From assembly GCA_034509495.1 (NCBI GenBank), contig CM067522.1:4149256-4213255 (forward strand): DNA of 64,000 nt. The letters are read 5' to 3'. Position numbers and translations under genes: made by a program. Positions 46,640 through 59,618 of the stretch are shown one piece after another; position 1 is the first letter of the stretch; the number at the start of each line of letters is the position of its first letter. The notes beneath the pieces were generated by a model. The model did no database searches. It was given only the letters and a program-made list of their open reading frames with translations, and was not told the DNA's origin. This DNA is from Acestrorhynchus altus. Its lineage: Eukaryota > Chordata > Actinopteri > Characiformes > Acestrorhynchidae.

Positions 46640-47100
46640 CTTTATTCGTCTTTAGCCATTCCTTGGAACAATGCCTTGAGGTGTCCATGAGCTGAATTGA
46701 TTATTAGCAGACATGACATTTTCCTTTAGAATTTTTCCTTTAGACTTTATTGCTCCATCAATGATGGAAAGCAGTTCTGACCAACATGTAGCAAAACAAG
46801 CCCAATCCATGTTACTACCACCACCATGTTTCACAGGTGGCATACGATTTTTATGCTGCAATACAGTTTATTTTTTCTTTCTCAAAAATAGTTTTGGTCT
46901 CATCCATCCACAGAACAGTGTTCAATAACCTTCTGGCTTGTTCCCCTAATACATACAAACTCATACAATAATTTGTGGCTTCAACTAATTCTTCATAGAT
47001 AAACAGATATATTAAGCAAGGTTGGAGAGCTGTAAGTTCCAAAGTGATGGAGACCAAAAAGGGGAGGGAGTGAAAGTTAATTATATTAATTTATTATAAT
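46640..47100 (-). mobile_element. Decayed Tc1-like transposase region
   Basis: On the minus strand it reads RMPPVKHGGGSNMDWACFA (Tc1 HGGGSxMxWxCF motif), preceded in another frame by LLNTVLWMDETKTIFEKE (VLWSDETKIELF-type motif). No intact frame. Confidence 0.75.
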
Positions 47101-47109
47101 AATTATGAG

Positions 47110-47500
47110 ATTTAAATACATATTTCCTCAAAATGTACATCTGCCACTGAAAACTGAAAAGGCCTCAGTGGACCAGCCCCAACTGAAAAACTGCATCCCC
47201 ACAACATGATGCTGCCACCACCATGTTTCACTTTTGGAATTTTGTTTCCCATGGAATGGACATTTACATTTGTGCCATATATACAATTTAGATTTTTTGT
47301 AAAAATAAAACAAAACCTTTGTCTCATCTGACCACAAAATTACTAATTATTGACCAGAGATCTTGCTATATTGTGCACCTCTAGTCCACTGTCAGCCACT
47401 GAACTGTGTGGCTCCTTCAAAGCGGCTTCCTTTACTATATTCCTTCGTCCAAATGTTTGTGGACACTCCTTCAGAATGAATGAATTCAGCTAAATTTAAG
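47110..47500 (-). mobile_element. Second decayed Tc1-like transposase region
   Basis: On the minus strand it reads MWSDETKVLFYFYKKS and, after a shift, KVKHGGGSIMLWGCSFSVGA. A terminal-type block TCCAAATGTTTGTGGACACT lies at about 47448-47467. It is adjacent to, and distinct from, the element at 46640-47100, because the same motif pair occurs twice. Confidence 0.75.
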
Positions 47501-48594
47501 TTTCAGCCACTGGGTCCCAATACTTTTGTCTACTTTACTTTTGTATACTTTTGTTGTTTACAAGATACCTATTCAAATCACAATACAGGGCATCCTGTCA
47601 GAACACAAGTGATTTAAACTTACCAGAGTAACACAAATCAGACTGTTTTGTGTGACATTCTAAGAAATAAAAGGTGGGAAATGGTCCTGTAAACATGATT
47701 TGCTTTTGTTTTTGATAAATAAGGGAACAAAACAAAATATAAAAATGTGTAGGATATGGGAATTTGGTTGGTCCAACAGTTTTTTTTCCTCCAATCTCTG
47801 GGTATAATTTCCCTAAAAACTTACAAAATTAGCTCAACACTTGACACTGTGTATCAAAAACCACTGCCGAAAACATGCGCCCACCCACTCAGCCCTTCTG
47901 TCCACCACCAAATCTTCTCAGTCCTCCTGTTTTCCCTCACTACAGTAAGATCTTCCTCAGTGCCAAAGCAATATCCACAGCATTCTGTCTGTGACGCATT
48001 GTGGATGGGCTCTCTGTTCAGCTTTGACAGATTAGCCTTGTCCGCTCTCTTTCACGCAACAGCCAATTTGTTCTCGTCTCCTCCATCTTATGCAGCTGCT
48101 CCACAAGTGCCTCTTACAGAATCCCAATTCTGTTCCCACAGTTCGGCTCTCAACTAGAGACGGGAAGCCAGATTCATCTTGGTCTCTGTTTTGTTTTAAA
48201 ATCAGATATTTCAATATTTTCAATGAGATACACTTTACTGGAATAATAACATTCCTAATCATTTTCAATTCAAAGCTGTAAAAGAGTCATGAAAATGACC
48301 CAGATGCTTCAACATCTGAGTCTAATAACAGATGTTTCACTCAGTACTCATTTCAGTCAGATGTTTCCACACCACCAAAGTTCAGCTTTGAAGCATTTTC
48401 CTCTTCTCACTTTCCAAGTTCTGCCAAACACATTTAATGGGTGTACATTCTCTCAATATTCTGATCTTAATCAGATTCCTGCAGTTTTCTGATATTGAAG
48501 TGGTCATGTATACAGTATACTCTGGTTTCTTAGATCAGAGAAAGGTCTCGAAATCTGATTAAGAGCTCTGATACAGAGAAAGCTGGATATCAAA
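47501..48594. other. Intergenic DNA, nothing recognised
   Basis: A 133-codon plus-strand frame at 47756-48157 shows no family resemblance and lacks gene signals. Nothing else seen. Confidence 0.4.
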
Positions 48595-48720
48595 TCAAAT
48601 CAAATTAAATCACGTTTGTCACATCACATTACACAGCTGTAGGGGTGAGTGAAAAACTTGGGTCCCTCTCAGTACTTAAAGAGATGCATAAAATTACAGG
48701 AGAAGAAAATAAAAATACAA
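48595..48720 (+). repeat. Dispersed repeat fragment
   Basis: TCAAATCAAATCAAATTAAA then GTTTGTCACATCACATTACA and CAGCTGTAGGGGTGAGTGAA. This is a widely shared fish repeat 5' module. Limits are approximate. Confidence 0.5.
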
Positions 48721-48896
48721 AATAAAGAAAAGGATAAACAATATACCTTTATATAGTATATAGTGTTTACACTTTAGCTATATATACATTATACATACAT
48801 TACTGCACTGCAGAAATTCTGTGTTCATTGAAACTATAAAAACAATGCATTATATTTACATGCACTGAGTATAGAATTAGATGTAGCTTTAGTGTG

Positions 48897-49078
48897 GGAA
48901 CGTAGTAGGAGACGGCCTTTGGTGGGGTGCAGTGGGAGACGGTCTTTGGTGGGGTGCAGCGGGAGATGGCCTTTGGTGGGGTGCAGCGGGACACGGTCTT
49001 TGGTGGGGTGCAGCGGGAGATGGCCTTTGGTGGGGTGCAGCGGGAGACGGTCTTTGGTGGGGTGCAGTGGGAGACGGA
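48897..49078 (+). repeat. 27-bp minisatellite (in-frame, nine codons)
   Basis: About seven copies of GGGAGACGGTCTTTGGTGGG then GTGCAGC. The unit length is a multiple of three, so the plus strand stays open as repeats of GRRSLVGCS. No promoter or start supports translation; the frame looks like a by-product. Confidence 0.92.
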
Positions 49079-49275
49079 CGGTTAGTGTAGTGAGTGGATT
49101 TAGAGCAGGTAGGTATGGAGTGTTAGTGTAGTGAGTGGATTTAGAGCAGATAGGTATGGAGTGTTAGTGTAGTGAGTGGATTTAGAGCAGGTAGGTATGG
49201 GGTGTTAGTGTATTGAGTGGATTTAGAGCAGGTAGGTATGGAGTGTTAGTGTATTGAGTGGATTTAGAGCAGGTG
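49079..49275 (+). repeat. 41-bp minisatellite abutting the 27-bp array
   Basis: Five copies of a unit containing GTTAGTGTAGTGAGTGGATT and TAGAGCAGGTAGGTATGGAG. It starts at the base where the 27-bp array ends. Copies vary by GTAG/GTATT and GCAGGT/GCAGAT. Confidence 0.92.
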
Positions 49276-52089
49276 GGTTTGGACCTCTGATCTGATTGGC
49301 TGCCCTGTTTTGTTCTTTATTTATGTGCAAACACTGATGTTTTGCTGTGAATGAGTGAAACAAATTTGCTGCATGCAGAAGGGGGACTATACCATTATAC
49401 ACCATTCAGCTATAACAGGGTGACCACCCGCTTGTTAACCACCTGCTTATAATTAAACCACCAACCCGGCGGTTTAATTATAGAGCAGGTATTATTAATT
49501 ATTATAGAGCAGGTATTATAGGTAGTATGAGTGGATCAAAGATAACGGCATTGTTTATTAAAAAAGGCTTTACTAAATCACCTGAACGGTCAGGTACAGG
49601 TCATCACTCATGCAGGCTTCTCACCAAAAAAAAAAAAAAAACCAAAAAAAAACAAAACAAATAAACAAGCCTTTTTATTTCTTACTCATGATGATATGAA
49701 ATATTTGGGATAAATGAATGATATTGCGGTTCTGTGAATAGAAAAATGGGCAAAGCTGCCCATCACTACTGCAAACATCACAAAGCTTGAGAGAAGGCTG
49801 AAGAAGACAAAGCGCCTGCAGTTACTCTGAGGAAGAGAAAAGATAAACGTGGCAAACAAGCAAACAAATAAACCCATCCCATAAGCCCATAGGCTTTTGA
49901 CGTTGCTTCACTGCACAGATTCAGTCTGGCATTAAGCCAGTAGTGAACCGTCAATATGGATGATTAAATACATGAAGGATGGAGGCAGGAGTCACAAAGG
50001 AAAACACAACAATGACCAACGGGCTTGGCAGCAGCAGAATTGCTCTAGTAGATGTGAAATCCATTATTTCACTTGTAAAAACATGGATTGATTTGAAAGC
50101 CTGAGAAAGTGTTCTTTAAAGACACTTCAAAAAAGTCACTCATGAAAACTTTTTAAAAATTGAAAATGAAATAAACAACTTAGTAAGACACTCTTATAAG
50201 TGGAGTTCTCCAGGGTTCTTACTCAAGGCTCTATATAGACCTATTGTATATAAATAATTATTAAAGAGAGTTTAAGTGGAGTTATGAAATGGGAATATCT
50301 TGGAGACTGTCCTCATAACAATTTAACATCCTATAAATTTCCACTTTCCCATTTTCAAGATGTAGCACCTCAGCACCACAGCCCCATCTCCCCTTTACAC
50401 TCAGGTTGGTGAAATCACAGTACATAGAACCAATAATAATCATTAATAACTAATTATAGTTATTGATATTTCAAGACTCTTTTATTACTTGTATTATAAA
50501 TAACTATTTATCTTTAGTAAATTTTGCTTTCTTTTAGTTTCCTTTTGTGATTTTATTTTTTTATCCATTTGTTGGTTGTTTTAAAATCTTTCTCTGGCCT
50601 ACGAGCTTTATTTAATGGTAGGCATTCTTCATTCAGAACTCATTTCCTTCACGAGATGAATAAATGGATGAATACTTGCCAGAGTCCCTTTGGGGTTGTG
50701 CAGGACCTAAGCAGCCACTTACACCCTTTAGTGATCATTTGACAATCAAGTCAGTCAGTGAAGAATCATTTGACCTACCATTCAATGAGAGTCTTTGATA
50801 CCTTTGTTCAAGGCATTTTAACAAACTTTAAATGAAATAGATAAACTGGTTAAGCCTTTGGAGAAGCCTCGCCATTTCGCTGTTTACAAATCAGGCATAT
50901 CACAAATTGGCTCTAATCCCAGGATGAGATGTTCAGTGAGCAAACAGATCCATCTAACTGTATTAGTGGGCCATTAAAATGTTAATGAGCTGCTCTTATG
51001 CAGATGCAAACTTACTTCTACAGTGATGTGGCTAACTGTATGCGCCTGTGAATTTAATAAGGGCCAGTTTGTGTGTGTGCGTGTGTGTGTGTGTGTGTGC
51101 GTGTGTGCGTGTGTGCATGTGCACATGCATATCTGACCAGACTTTGCTCTCTTTAAACATGTTGGGTTATTTGCCTGTCTCTGAAATAATACGTAATGGG
51201 AATGAGTACACCGATACATTCTACCTTATAGCTTCACTATATATAGTATATATGAATAACTGCCCTCTGTCTCATTGTTTCAATGAGGTTCTGGCCACAA
51301 GACCACTGTTGGTCAGATAATATTTGGGTGGTGAAGAACTGTGATACATGGCATGATAATGTTTGTGAGGCAAAGTGGTGGTACTGACTTTTTTCAGTGT
51401 CACTACTAGATCGAGTGTGTTCATCACCCACAAATTTCCAGTCAAGATGGGTTCTGTGGACAGAAACTGACCACTGATAAAGGACCAGAGGATGGCTAAC
51501 ACAATTTGAGCCCCAACAGATGGGCTACAGTCTCTTACAGGCCTTGAGATCTAAAGTGAAGGGACAGCTGGAGAACGCACATTTCATAATCAGAAAGACT
51601 AATGTTCCACGGTTCATACATTGTATGTTAAAGCTGGAAGGGGAGTCTGATCCTACATGAACAAAGTTGTGAGTCAGATAGTGGCCACTTCAGTAGGGAT
51701 GTGATGGCTGATGTATGGCCCTTCATCTTCCTTTGCTCTCGCTCACTGCGCCAGGCAGACTGAAAGCGCACACTCTGCCTTTTTGCTTCAGGCAGATCAC
51801 TGTTCTTGGCCAGCACTGACATTGCATACTGATCTCTGACTAAGATCGCCATAAATGAGAGCGACATCCGCACCCAGATCAGCAGTCTCAGTTTTATGAA
51901 GGTACAGAAAGTACTTCAAGGTCCGCAAGTGGCACACAGCCATTGCTCCCACTCTTGCTGCATGGCAGGGTAATAAAAATGTGTCAGTTCATGATGCAGT
52001 CTATTCCTCATGAGATGTCTCCACTCATCAGTCTGCCTATTAGGCTTTGTTCACACTGCAGGGCATCCAATTTGTTTCCTTTTTTTAAG
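49276..52089. other. Intergenic DNA with small repeat fragments
   Basis: A piece related to the foldback element at 40-600 may lie near 49475-49540 (ATAGAGCAGGTATTAT twice). A (GT)n tract is at 51067-51122. The stretch 51240-51545 looks like a decayed MITE. No gene was recognised. Confidence 0.4.
51067..51122. repeat. (GT)n microsatellite
   Basis: GT dinucleotide tract interrupted by GC steps. Confidence 0.9.
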
Positions 52090-52630
52090 GATTAAGCAGA
52101 TTTCAAGTTACAGAGTGGCCGAATGCTTCTAATTCTGTGAGAAGTTTTGGTCCATTTTGCTGCTGGTCTATCCACATATTTTTAATAAGGTCTAGGTCAG
52201 GGGTCTGTGATGGCCATAGCAAAACCTTCAGATGCTGTAGAAGCTCATCCTCTTTAGCATTGTTGTGGACAGTGTGATGTTTTCCTCCAGAAGTTTCTGA
52301 TATTGAATGGAATTCATTCTTTCTCTGTACCACTGATTGTAACACAACCCAAAGCATGATGGATCCACCCCTGTGCTTAACAGTTGGAGAGGTGCTCTTT
52401 TCATTCTGAAAATCTGAAGTTTTGTTCTCATTTTGGCCAAAATGTTCTATTTAAACTTAATCAATCCACAGGATTTACACCATCCTTGTTCTGATTTTTT
52501 AATTAAAACTTCGGACTTTTCGTCTGATAAACCCTCGACTCTTAAAGGTCACAGTGCACCAACACTCCACAGCCTGCTGAATGTTCCTAAAGGTCTTTTG
52601 CAGCCAAACGTCCTTTTTTAGCAATCCCAG
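52090..52630 (-). mobile_element. Decayed Tc1-like transposon
   Basis: On the minus strand it reads RMKRAPLQLLSTGVDPSCFG, then MLWVVLQSVVQRKNEF, then LLWPSQTPDLDLIKNMW, which is the Tc1 motif WPSQSPDLNPIENLW with changes. The block AGGTCTAGGTCAGGGGTCTG on the plus strand is shared with 15165-15600. Dead copy. Confidence 0.78.
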
Positions 52631-53882
52631 TGGACCGCTCCTGTCACAGTTATTACATTTCATCAGACATGATTTAATTGCATAATTATCATATTAATAA
52701 CTGCCAATAAATATTTTTATTTGCACACATTCATTCAAGTGCCTAAAGTAAAACCGTCAATAGAGTCAAGAAAACTTGACTGGACACATGCACAGGCAAC
52801 CATACACAGAAACAACCATGCGTTCAAAGATTCAGGAAGAATAGTTTCACAGTTCTGATGCCATGATGTTTCTCATAATAAGAGATAATTACGAAGGTTA
52901 CGATGTCAAAAGAAATTGATCGGTTTGTTATATATTTTTACATATGAGTTAGAATGAGTTACTTAAATCAACATTATGTAGCATTGTTATCTCACTGACC
53001 TCTCATCAGAACTGCACACAACAGGACACCAGTTCATCACAAGGTTCAACACACAAAACAATTAACTGTTAAAGCTAGAAAAGCTAGTTCATATCCTATA
53101 TTTGCTTTTGGGAGGTGGGATAAAACCATGGTGAGAACAGGCCTAAAAATCTGTGTGGCACACATCACCATCAGCATGCAGCCCTAAATCGATTTAATTA
53201 CATGTTATTATATGAAGTTCTTTTCCTTTTCATAATGTAGAACCTAGAACCTTTGCTGTTTCTCGTAAGATCCTTGACATCTCAGTGAGTGTGTTTGCAT
53301 GCACTCAATAATAACCCAATAACTGCAGAAAATTCTATTTTGTAGAAATCCATCTTCGCGTTTACATGCTCTTCACATGAGTAATCAGATAATGGCATTG
53401 AGTGATTTGTACTTTGCAACAAGCCAATCAACTCACAGAAGATTATAAATAAGGCAGGAGGAAGGTGGAGTTGCTGTTTAGTTCCCAGGTTCGTGCTGGG
53501 TGCTCATCTGATCAGGCTGATCAAGCACAGCTGCAGGTTTTCAGGAATAAGTGCGACTGAGAAAACCCAAAGAAATCAGAGTAAGAGGTTCACATGAACA
53601 AAAACAGCAAGAGTTAAAAAACTCTTCATTGGATGAATCAAATTGAGTTCTGGAAACACACTCAATAATCTGATCATGTAAAACTCCGGGTCTACGTGAG
53701 TCAGGCCATAATTGACTAGCCAATAAGATCAAAGAATAAGACACAATGTAAAACCCAAACTACTACTTTTTTTTTTCATTTAACCCACCAACAGTTAAAC
53801 CACAACGTGCATGACACACCCGATGACATAGAACAAAGGGGAAAAAATAAAGTGACAAAAAAACACAGACGTTAACAACAGC

Positions 53883-53961
<79 letters not shown>

Positions 53962-54229
53962 CAACATTGAGAGAAGTGAGAATAATGAACAAAAATAAAG
54001 AAATATCATTTTAGGAAATTTGTAGGACCGTTAACTTTAATACATAGTTGTTTTTGTATGTATGGAAAATGTGAAAGTCTGAGAATTTGGTGTGGCTGAA
54101 TGGTTTATGTTGTAATTGATAGAGTTATTGCAGTAAAATAATGAATGTAGTCCAGGTTGTGTTGGTCCCTGTGTTATTTTATTTTATTTTTTTATGATTT
54201 CATTAATAGATCATCAATAAATTGATTTT
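52631..54229. other. Intergenic DNA with an (AAT)n tract
   Basis: Contains the microsatellite at 53883-53960 and, near 53290-53430, a repeat piece (AACTGCAGAAAATTC, GTTTACATGCTCTTCACATG) related to one near 55135-55310. No gene seen. Confidence 0.45.
53883..53960. repeat. (AAT)n microsatellite
   Basis: About 26 uninterrupted AAT units; the polyleucine frame opposite is an artefact. Confidence 0.95.
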
Positions 54230-54800
54230 TCCATTGTGTAATATTCATGTTTTCCAGTTCATTAGGATGGTTTTCTTTGTTAGCACCAGAAGAAGTACTT
54301 TATTTTTATGTTTATTTAAGCTTTAACACTTGAAGTATCACCTAGTAAACACAGTAATGGGGATAATGGGATGCAGTGGTTTAACACGGATGTTATTTGG
54401 TTTGTAACTTGTGACAAATTGCTTGTAGGTGTACAGTCCACTTTGGCCTGTTTGTAACTGTCAGGGGGTTTTAGTGGGCACTGTGGGCAGATGTCAGAGG
54501 TTATAAATCCAACTTTGAATAGTTTTTTCTTTGTGTAGTGAACTCTGTGGGTTAATTTATATTGAATCAGATATAGGTGAGGATTTTTGGTTATGCTGAA
54601 CATATTCTGTATTATCTGTTTCCAAAAGTCCTTTTCCCATTTAATTTCCCATTTCCTTGATGGTGTAGGTGTTGTGGAATCTGAGGAGGTTAATACTTTA
54701 TATATTTTTGTTGACAGCTTTTTTTGGTGTTGGTGTTTATGAAATCTGAAATTGGAGGTTGGGTATCCTTTATGTAGGAGTGGATGGATCTCCTTCCAAT
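54230..54800 (-). mobile_element. L1-type LINE ORF2 C-terminal fragment
   Basis: The minus strand reads SRKWEIKWEKDFWKQIIQ, then MFSITKNPHLYLIQYKLTHR, then VHYTKKKLFKVGFITSDICP and QCP. These are the C-terminal region and start of the cysteine-rich end of L1/Tx1-type ORF2. A frame of about 95 codons stays open here; upstream and downstream parts are lost. Confidence 0.78.
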
Positions 54801-54840
54801 TTCATGTGTGTTTAGTAGGTAAGTGAATGAGTTTGTTTGA

Positions 54841-57800
54841 AAAATGTTTGAAGTGTGGGATGCCTTTTCTTATCCATGTATCATTATTATTTATGGGTAT
54901 TTGTGGTCTTACGGAGCTTCCACCAAGCTGTCAGAGGTGGAAACTTCAACCTGTAGCTTTTTTACACATCAACCTATGAACATACATCATCTGGAAGATG
55001 AAGAATATTTAATTGCTCCAGAAGTGTTTTGTCACCATCTCAGATGTGCAGTGTTAAATGCTGCTTGCTTATTTCTGGTACCACAGTCTGATGTCATGCC
55101 TGCACAGACTAAGAAATCTGAGGAAACTCCAATTATGTTTACATGCACAGAGAAAACCAATGAATCCAGCTTTTTATCAGACTTCTTAATCAGATTTTTT
55201 AGGCCTTACCCTGATCTGAGAAGTCAGAGTACTGCATGCTTTTTACATGACCACTTGGATAATCAGATAACTGCAGAAATCCAATTATAAATGGATTATA
55301 GAGGGCATGTAAACATGCTCGGTGAATGCATTTTCTGTTTCCTGTTATTTTGTAGGTATTTGCCTCTGCCCAACACACCCAGTTTACATTCGGCTTGATT
55401 GTGGATTCCCTGATGGTCAGTGTATGAGACCACACTGAACTTACACATTTAATACAGCAGTGCTGATCTAGCAATTCTAGTTGCTGGTCTAGTCAATCTC
55501 TCTCTTTTTTGAATAAACCTGGCCTATTTCAATCTTTCTGGATATGATTTTAAACCTGCTCCCATTTCACATTTCAGGTGATGCAACTCTGTCGGATATG
55601 GGGCCGGAATACACCCAAGATACGCTGTAACAAGCCAGCCAGTGATCACACAATGAAGCAGCTGAGGGTAGAAGGACTGCTGATCTAGGATCAGATTTTT
55701 TTAGGTATCAGGTCACCACAAACAGGGAAAGGAGCCCATCCTTGATCAGTGTCTCCTAGTCTGAAATGGACTGTGAATGTGGAGCCTTACTCTTCACTCT
55801 CCACCGGAGACTCGATCACTCACTAAGTAGCTCTCAAGTTTCAGCTCCTCTTAAGCACATGTAAGAACCCCAGGTCAGGTTGCAAAGTCCGAACGGAAAG
55901 GACTCGTAAGTTATTACCAGCTCTCAATCAAGTGCTTGTGCGTCTGAGGCCTCAGCGGCATCCCAGCTGTCTGAAATGATAAGAGGTGCATTCAAGTCAA
56001 TGTGAAAGATAAATAACACGTTGAACTGTGATGTGTTTCTGAGTGAAACACTGCATCAGGGAGGGTCCTGCGGCCAGCTGTGCAGGTATCATGCAGAAAA
56101 ACTGCTGTGAAGAAATATAACCATTATGTGTAGTAAAAATGATTAAGACTGAATTAACACGGGATAAAATTAAACACATTTTACAAAATTAATGTGAATG
56201 TTTTTGTTTTCTAAGCACATGTAATACTGTATTTTGGTTGTAGCTTGCATCAAGTTTGGCTAAATCGGAGGCAGTCTGGACTTCCCTGAAGCCTATAGCT
56301 AAATTTTTAACTGTACTTTAGATATAAAAGTCTGGATCTGGATATGAAGTATCATATTATTTATTATTATTACATTTACTTTATTTAATTGACTTTATTT
56401 AAATTGTATTTCATTCTAATTTCATTAATTCTGTATTTCTTACTGATCAGTCTTATTTTACGTCTCATTTTAAATTCTTAATTCTTATTGCTTCTAGTTG
56501 TAACTATTTGATCTGTCAATTACTTCTCAAGCACTTGGAGTCCATATTGGATTTGGTCTGAAAAGCGCTATACAAATAAAAATTTTGATTGATTTGATTA
56601 TCTCTAGACTGAATAATCATTGCCTTATTTCAAACTGATGTTGGAGGAGTGTGACTGAGTACCAGAGTCCCATTTCTTGTTTGAGTTCCATGCGAAAATG
56701 AATGCATTTAACAATGTGGAGGAAGAATTTAAGGTGCAATAACTAAAACGGTAAGAAACCAAGTTGTAGCACTTGAATTGAACTATTAAGGAATAGAAAA
56801 AGCAAAAAAAAAAACAGCTGGTGAACAAGCCACCACTAATTCTATAACAGCTGCTACATTTAAGGTGGATTAGAACAAAAGAAGCCAACTTTGTGTCACC
56901 TTAAATGGTTCAGGAGTTAGTCTGGCACCTGTAACTGCTTCACTGTTTAAGGTGGTATGAAAATGCCAGTGTTAATGGGATTATGTGAGCAGCAGCATTT
57001 AAGGTGGAATAGAAACATTGATGAACTCAGTGTAGTACTTGGAAGTAACTGTTTCACTTTTTAAGGAGGAATGGAACAGCAATGTAGTGTATTGGTGTAT
57101 TTGGGGAGTTTAAATGAGTACTAGATAGTATGAAAGATTAAAAAATCAAAGTTTGGTTCATGCTTGTTTACTGTGGTGCTGCAAAGCTTTAAAGGTTGTG
57201 AAGAGCATATTTAAAGATGCCATTTCTCTACAGGGTCAAATGAACAAGGTCTGTTCTTCAGTTGTTTTTAAAAATGTTAAACATTTGAATTTGAAATTTT
57301 AGATGCTAAAGAAACGCATTCTTGAATTTTCTTGTATCATGAACCAGAGCAGATCTTAAAGGAATCTATACACAAAACAGTCTCCAATTATGCCAGTCCA
57401 CTGATGGAGTCTGAAGATATCATCAGCAGTCTTCAGGAAAGCATTTGCTTGCTGATTCTTCTTTCAGATACCATTTCAAGTGACTTATCATTTGACTTTG
57501 TTGTTGACAGGCAAGTCATGTGACACCTGGGATGACTGAGATATAGCAGTCATGTATAACAGATATAAATCTGGTACATGTCCCAGTTCTTGTCATTCAC
57601 TTATACTTTGTGCTACCTGAGACCAGAGACCAGCTCTGGTTTGTTCACCCCATGCCATTAAACATGTCCTCCACAAGCTCTCATCCCAAGTTAAAAGTAA
57701 CAGTATACGACCTTCCAACCCCCTATTATTCCCTGCTAAGTCTGTACTCCTGATGCTGTTTTATCTGAAACTACTGGTCACTCTTGTCTAACCTGTACAA

Positions 57801-58690
57801 GGTCTCAACCTAGCTGGAAACCTTCCTCGGCTTCCTCCATTCTATGTGCCCATGTCCAGGCTGCCATGTCTCCAACATTTCCATTCACTTCCATGTATTG
57901 CCCAGGCGCAGAGCTAGAAAGTTTAAACACCAAGTCTTTCCAAAATGTCCAGAACTTGCTTTATTTGATTTATTTGCCCATTTACAGCAGCAATATGGAC
58001 TACTTTATAGCCGTTTGAGACAGAATTCCTAATAAAGTCAGTACATTCTATGCACAAAACATAGTAGTTGCTTAATTTCTGCCCCTTATAAAGAGGCAAA
58101 CATTACCTGGGTTCTGATCTGAGCATTACCTGAGCTACTAATCTTAAGTCCTCATTTGGTTATAGTGTGTACAGAATTCACAGAATGAAATAAAATCTCT
58201 CCAATAATGTTAAATAAATAGGTTTTCAAAAGTCTCAAAATGAAAAGAAAAAATGCTTGTAGAAGAACATTTGCTCTTTACATTTTATTATATTACATTT
58301 CTGTACAGAACAGCCCAACAAAACCAGTACCAGTACAAAAAACTACCAGCTGGGTTCAGCAAAACTAAGCTATTTACAAAATGACTTAACTTTGTATCAG
58401 TTAGCAAAGTAACTTTGTCAAATTGCACTTAGTCAATCATATTACAATAGAAATGTAAATAAATCAGTGAAATGTTTTCTTTTTTTACATTTTGTTATAA
58501 ACATCTAAAGAATCTGGTAATCTATTAGACTGAGAGCTTGAAGTTGATGAGGTTAGCAGTTTTTTTCAGTGATGTCAGTGATGTAATTAGAAACTTCAAA
58601 ACTGTATTGACAACTATTTTAAAAACAGCCAGGTTTAAGAATTTATCAGTAAAAGAGAAAATAAATTGTCCTATTTGAAAATACACGTTG
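54841..58690. other. Intergenic DNA with small repeat fragments
   Basis: Recognised pieces are a repeat around 55135-55310 (TTACATGCACAGAGAAAACC, GGATAATCAGATAACTGCAG), a module at 55670-55760 (GCTGATCTAGGATCAGATTT), and a LINE/SINE tail at 56550-56585 (AAAAGCGCTATACAAATAAA). A degenerate recurring word TTTAAGGTGGAATAGAA lies in 56720-57070. No exon is supported. Confidence 0.45.
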
Positions 58691-59283
58691 AGTATCTGAA
58701 GGTTGTGGAAAAGTGGATGAGATCATTTTCTGAAGTGACCATTTTTACAAAGCACTTGTGAAGAATATGCAAACAGCTGTTGCAGCTTTTGTAAGTACAA
58801 AGCTGAATAATAACAGTTAAAGATAAGGATACATTAAAGTGTAATACAAAATGTTTAGTGGCAGTTTTATTGAAACTTAAGGAAACAGTATCGTTCCAGC
58901 ACAATGTGTCATTAGTAAGTATAATAATACATTTTTATGGTTAATATATGATGAGTCATACAGATTTGTGGAAGAGTATCAATGGCTTTTCATTTTTAGA
59001 ACTGAAAAGCACATATAAATTTGTCAAGGGATAAAAATGATCTATTAATATTAATAATAATAACAACAATAATAATAATGATGATCATCATTATCACCAT
59101 CTGTTTACCCTAAAGAAATGATTTTGATGTTTGATTGTATTAAATTCATAGTTAAGATTATTATTAAGTTTATGACCCTCTTTGTCAGATTACAAATACT
59201 GGTATCATCAGCAGCCAACATAAACAACACATTCTCTGTTGGCAAAGATCAATAACATATATTAAAACAGTAGCATCCCCAGT

Positions 59284-59603
59284 TGTCATGTATCTGTCTC
59301 CTCCTGGTGGTCTGTCTTTGTTTTGTTTACTGTTCCATGTGCTTTTGAGCACATGTCATGTCTCCTCCCATTCCCAGCTGTGTTCCATTCGTAACCCTGC
59401 CCCATCGTCATCATGTCCCAGCCTTGTCCAATGTGACTGTATATATAAGTCCCTTGTCTTTTGTTAGTCCTTGTCGGTCTTTGTTGTAGTGATATGTGGT
59501 TATATGACTTCGTGGTTTCTTGTCTTAGTGTTTATTTGTATCCTGCTAACAAAGACAACCCAGCGTCTACGTCCGACTCCAACCTCTGTCTGTGAACATT
59601 ACA
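59284..59603 (+). repeat. 5' LTR
   Basis: 320 bp, bounded by TG...CA. It carries a TATATATA run near 59440-59448, a plausible promoter for the element. Confidence 0.92.
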
Positions 59604-59618
59604 TAAAGACCGACCCGC

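Noticed and set aside
47756..48157. 133-codon plus-strand frame
   Set aside because: Low-complexity Ser/Leu/Phe composition, no recognisable domain, no splice or promoter context.
54844..55290. 148-codon plus-strand frame
   Set aside because: Partly overlaps a dispersed repeat (TTTACATGCACAG module) and lacks family similarity.
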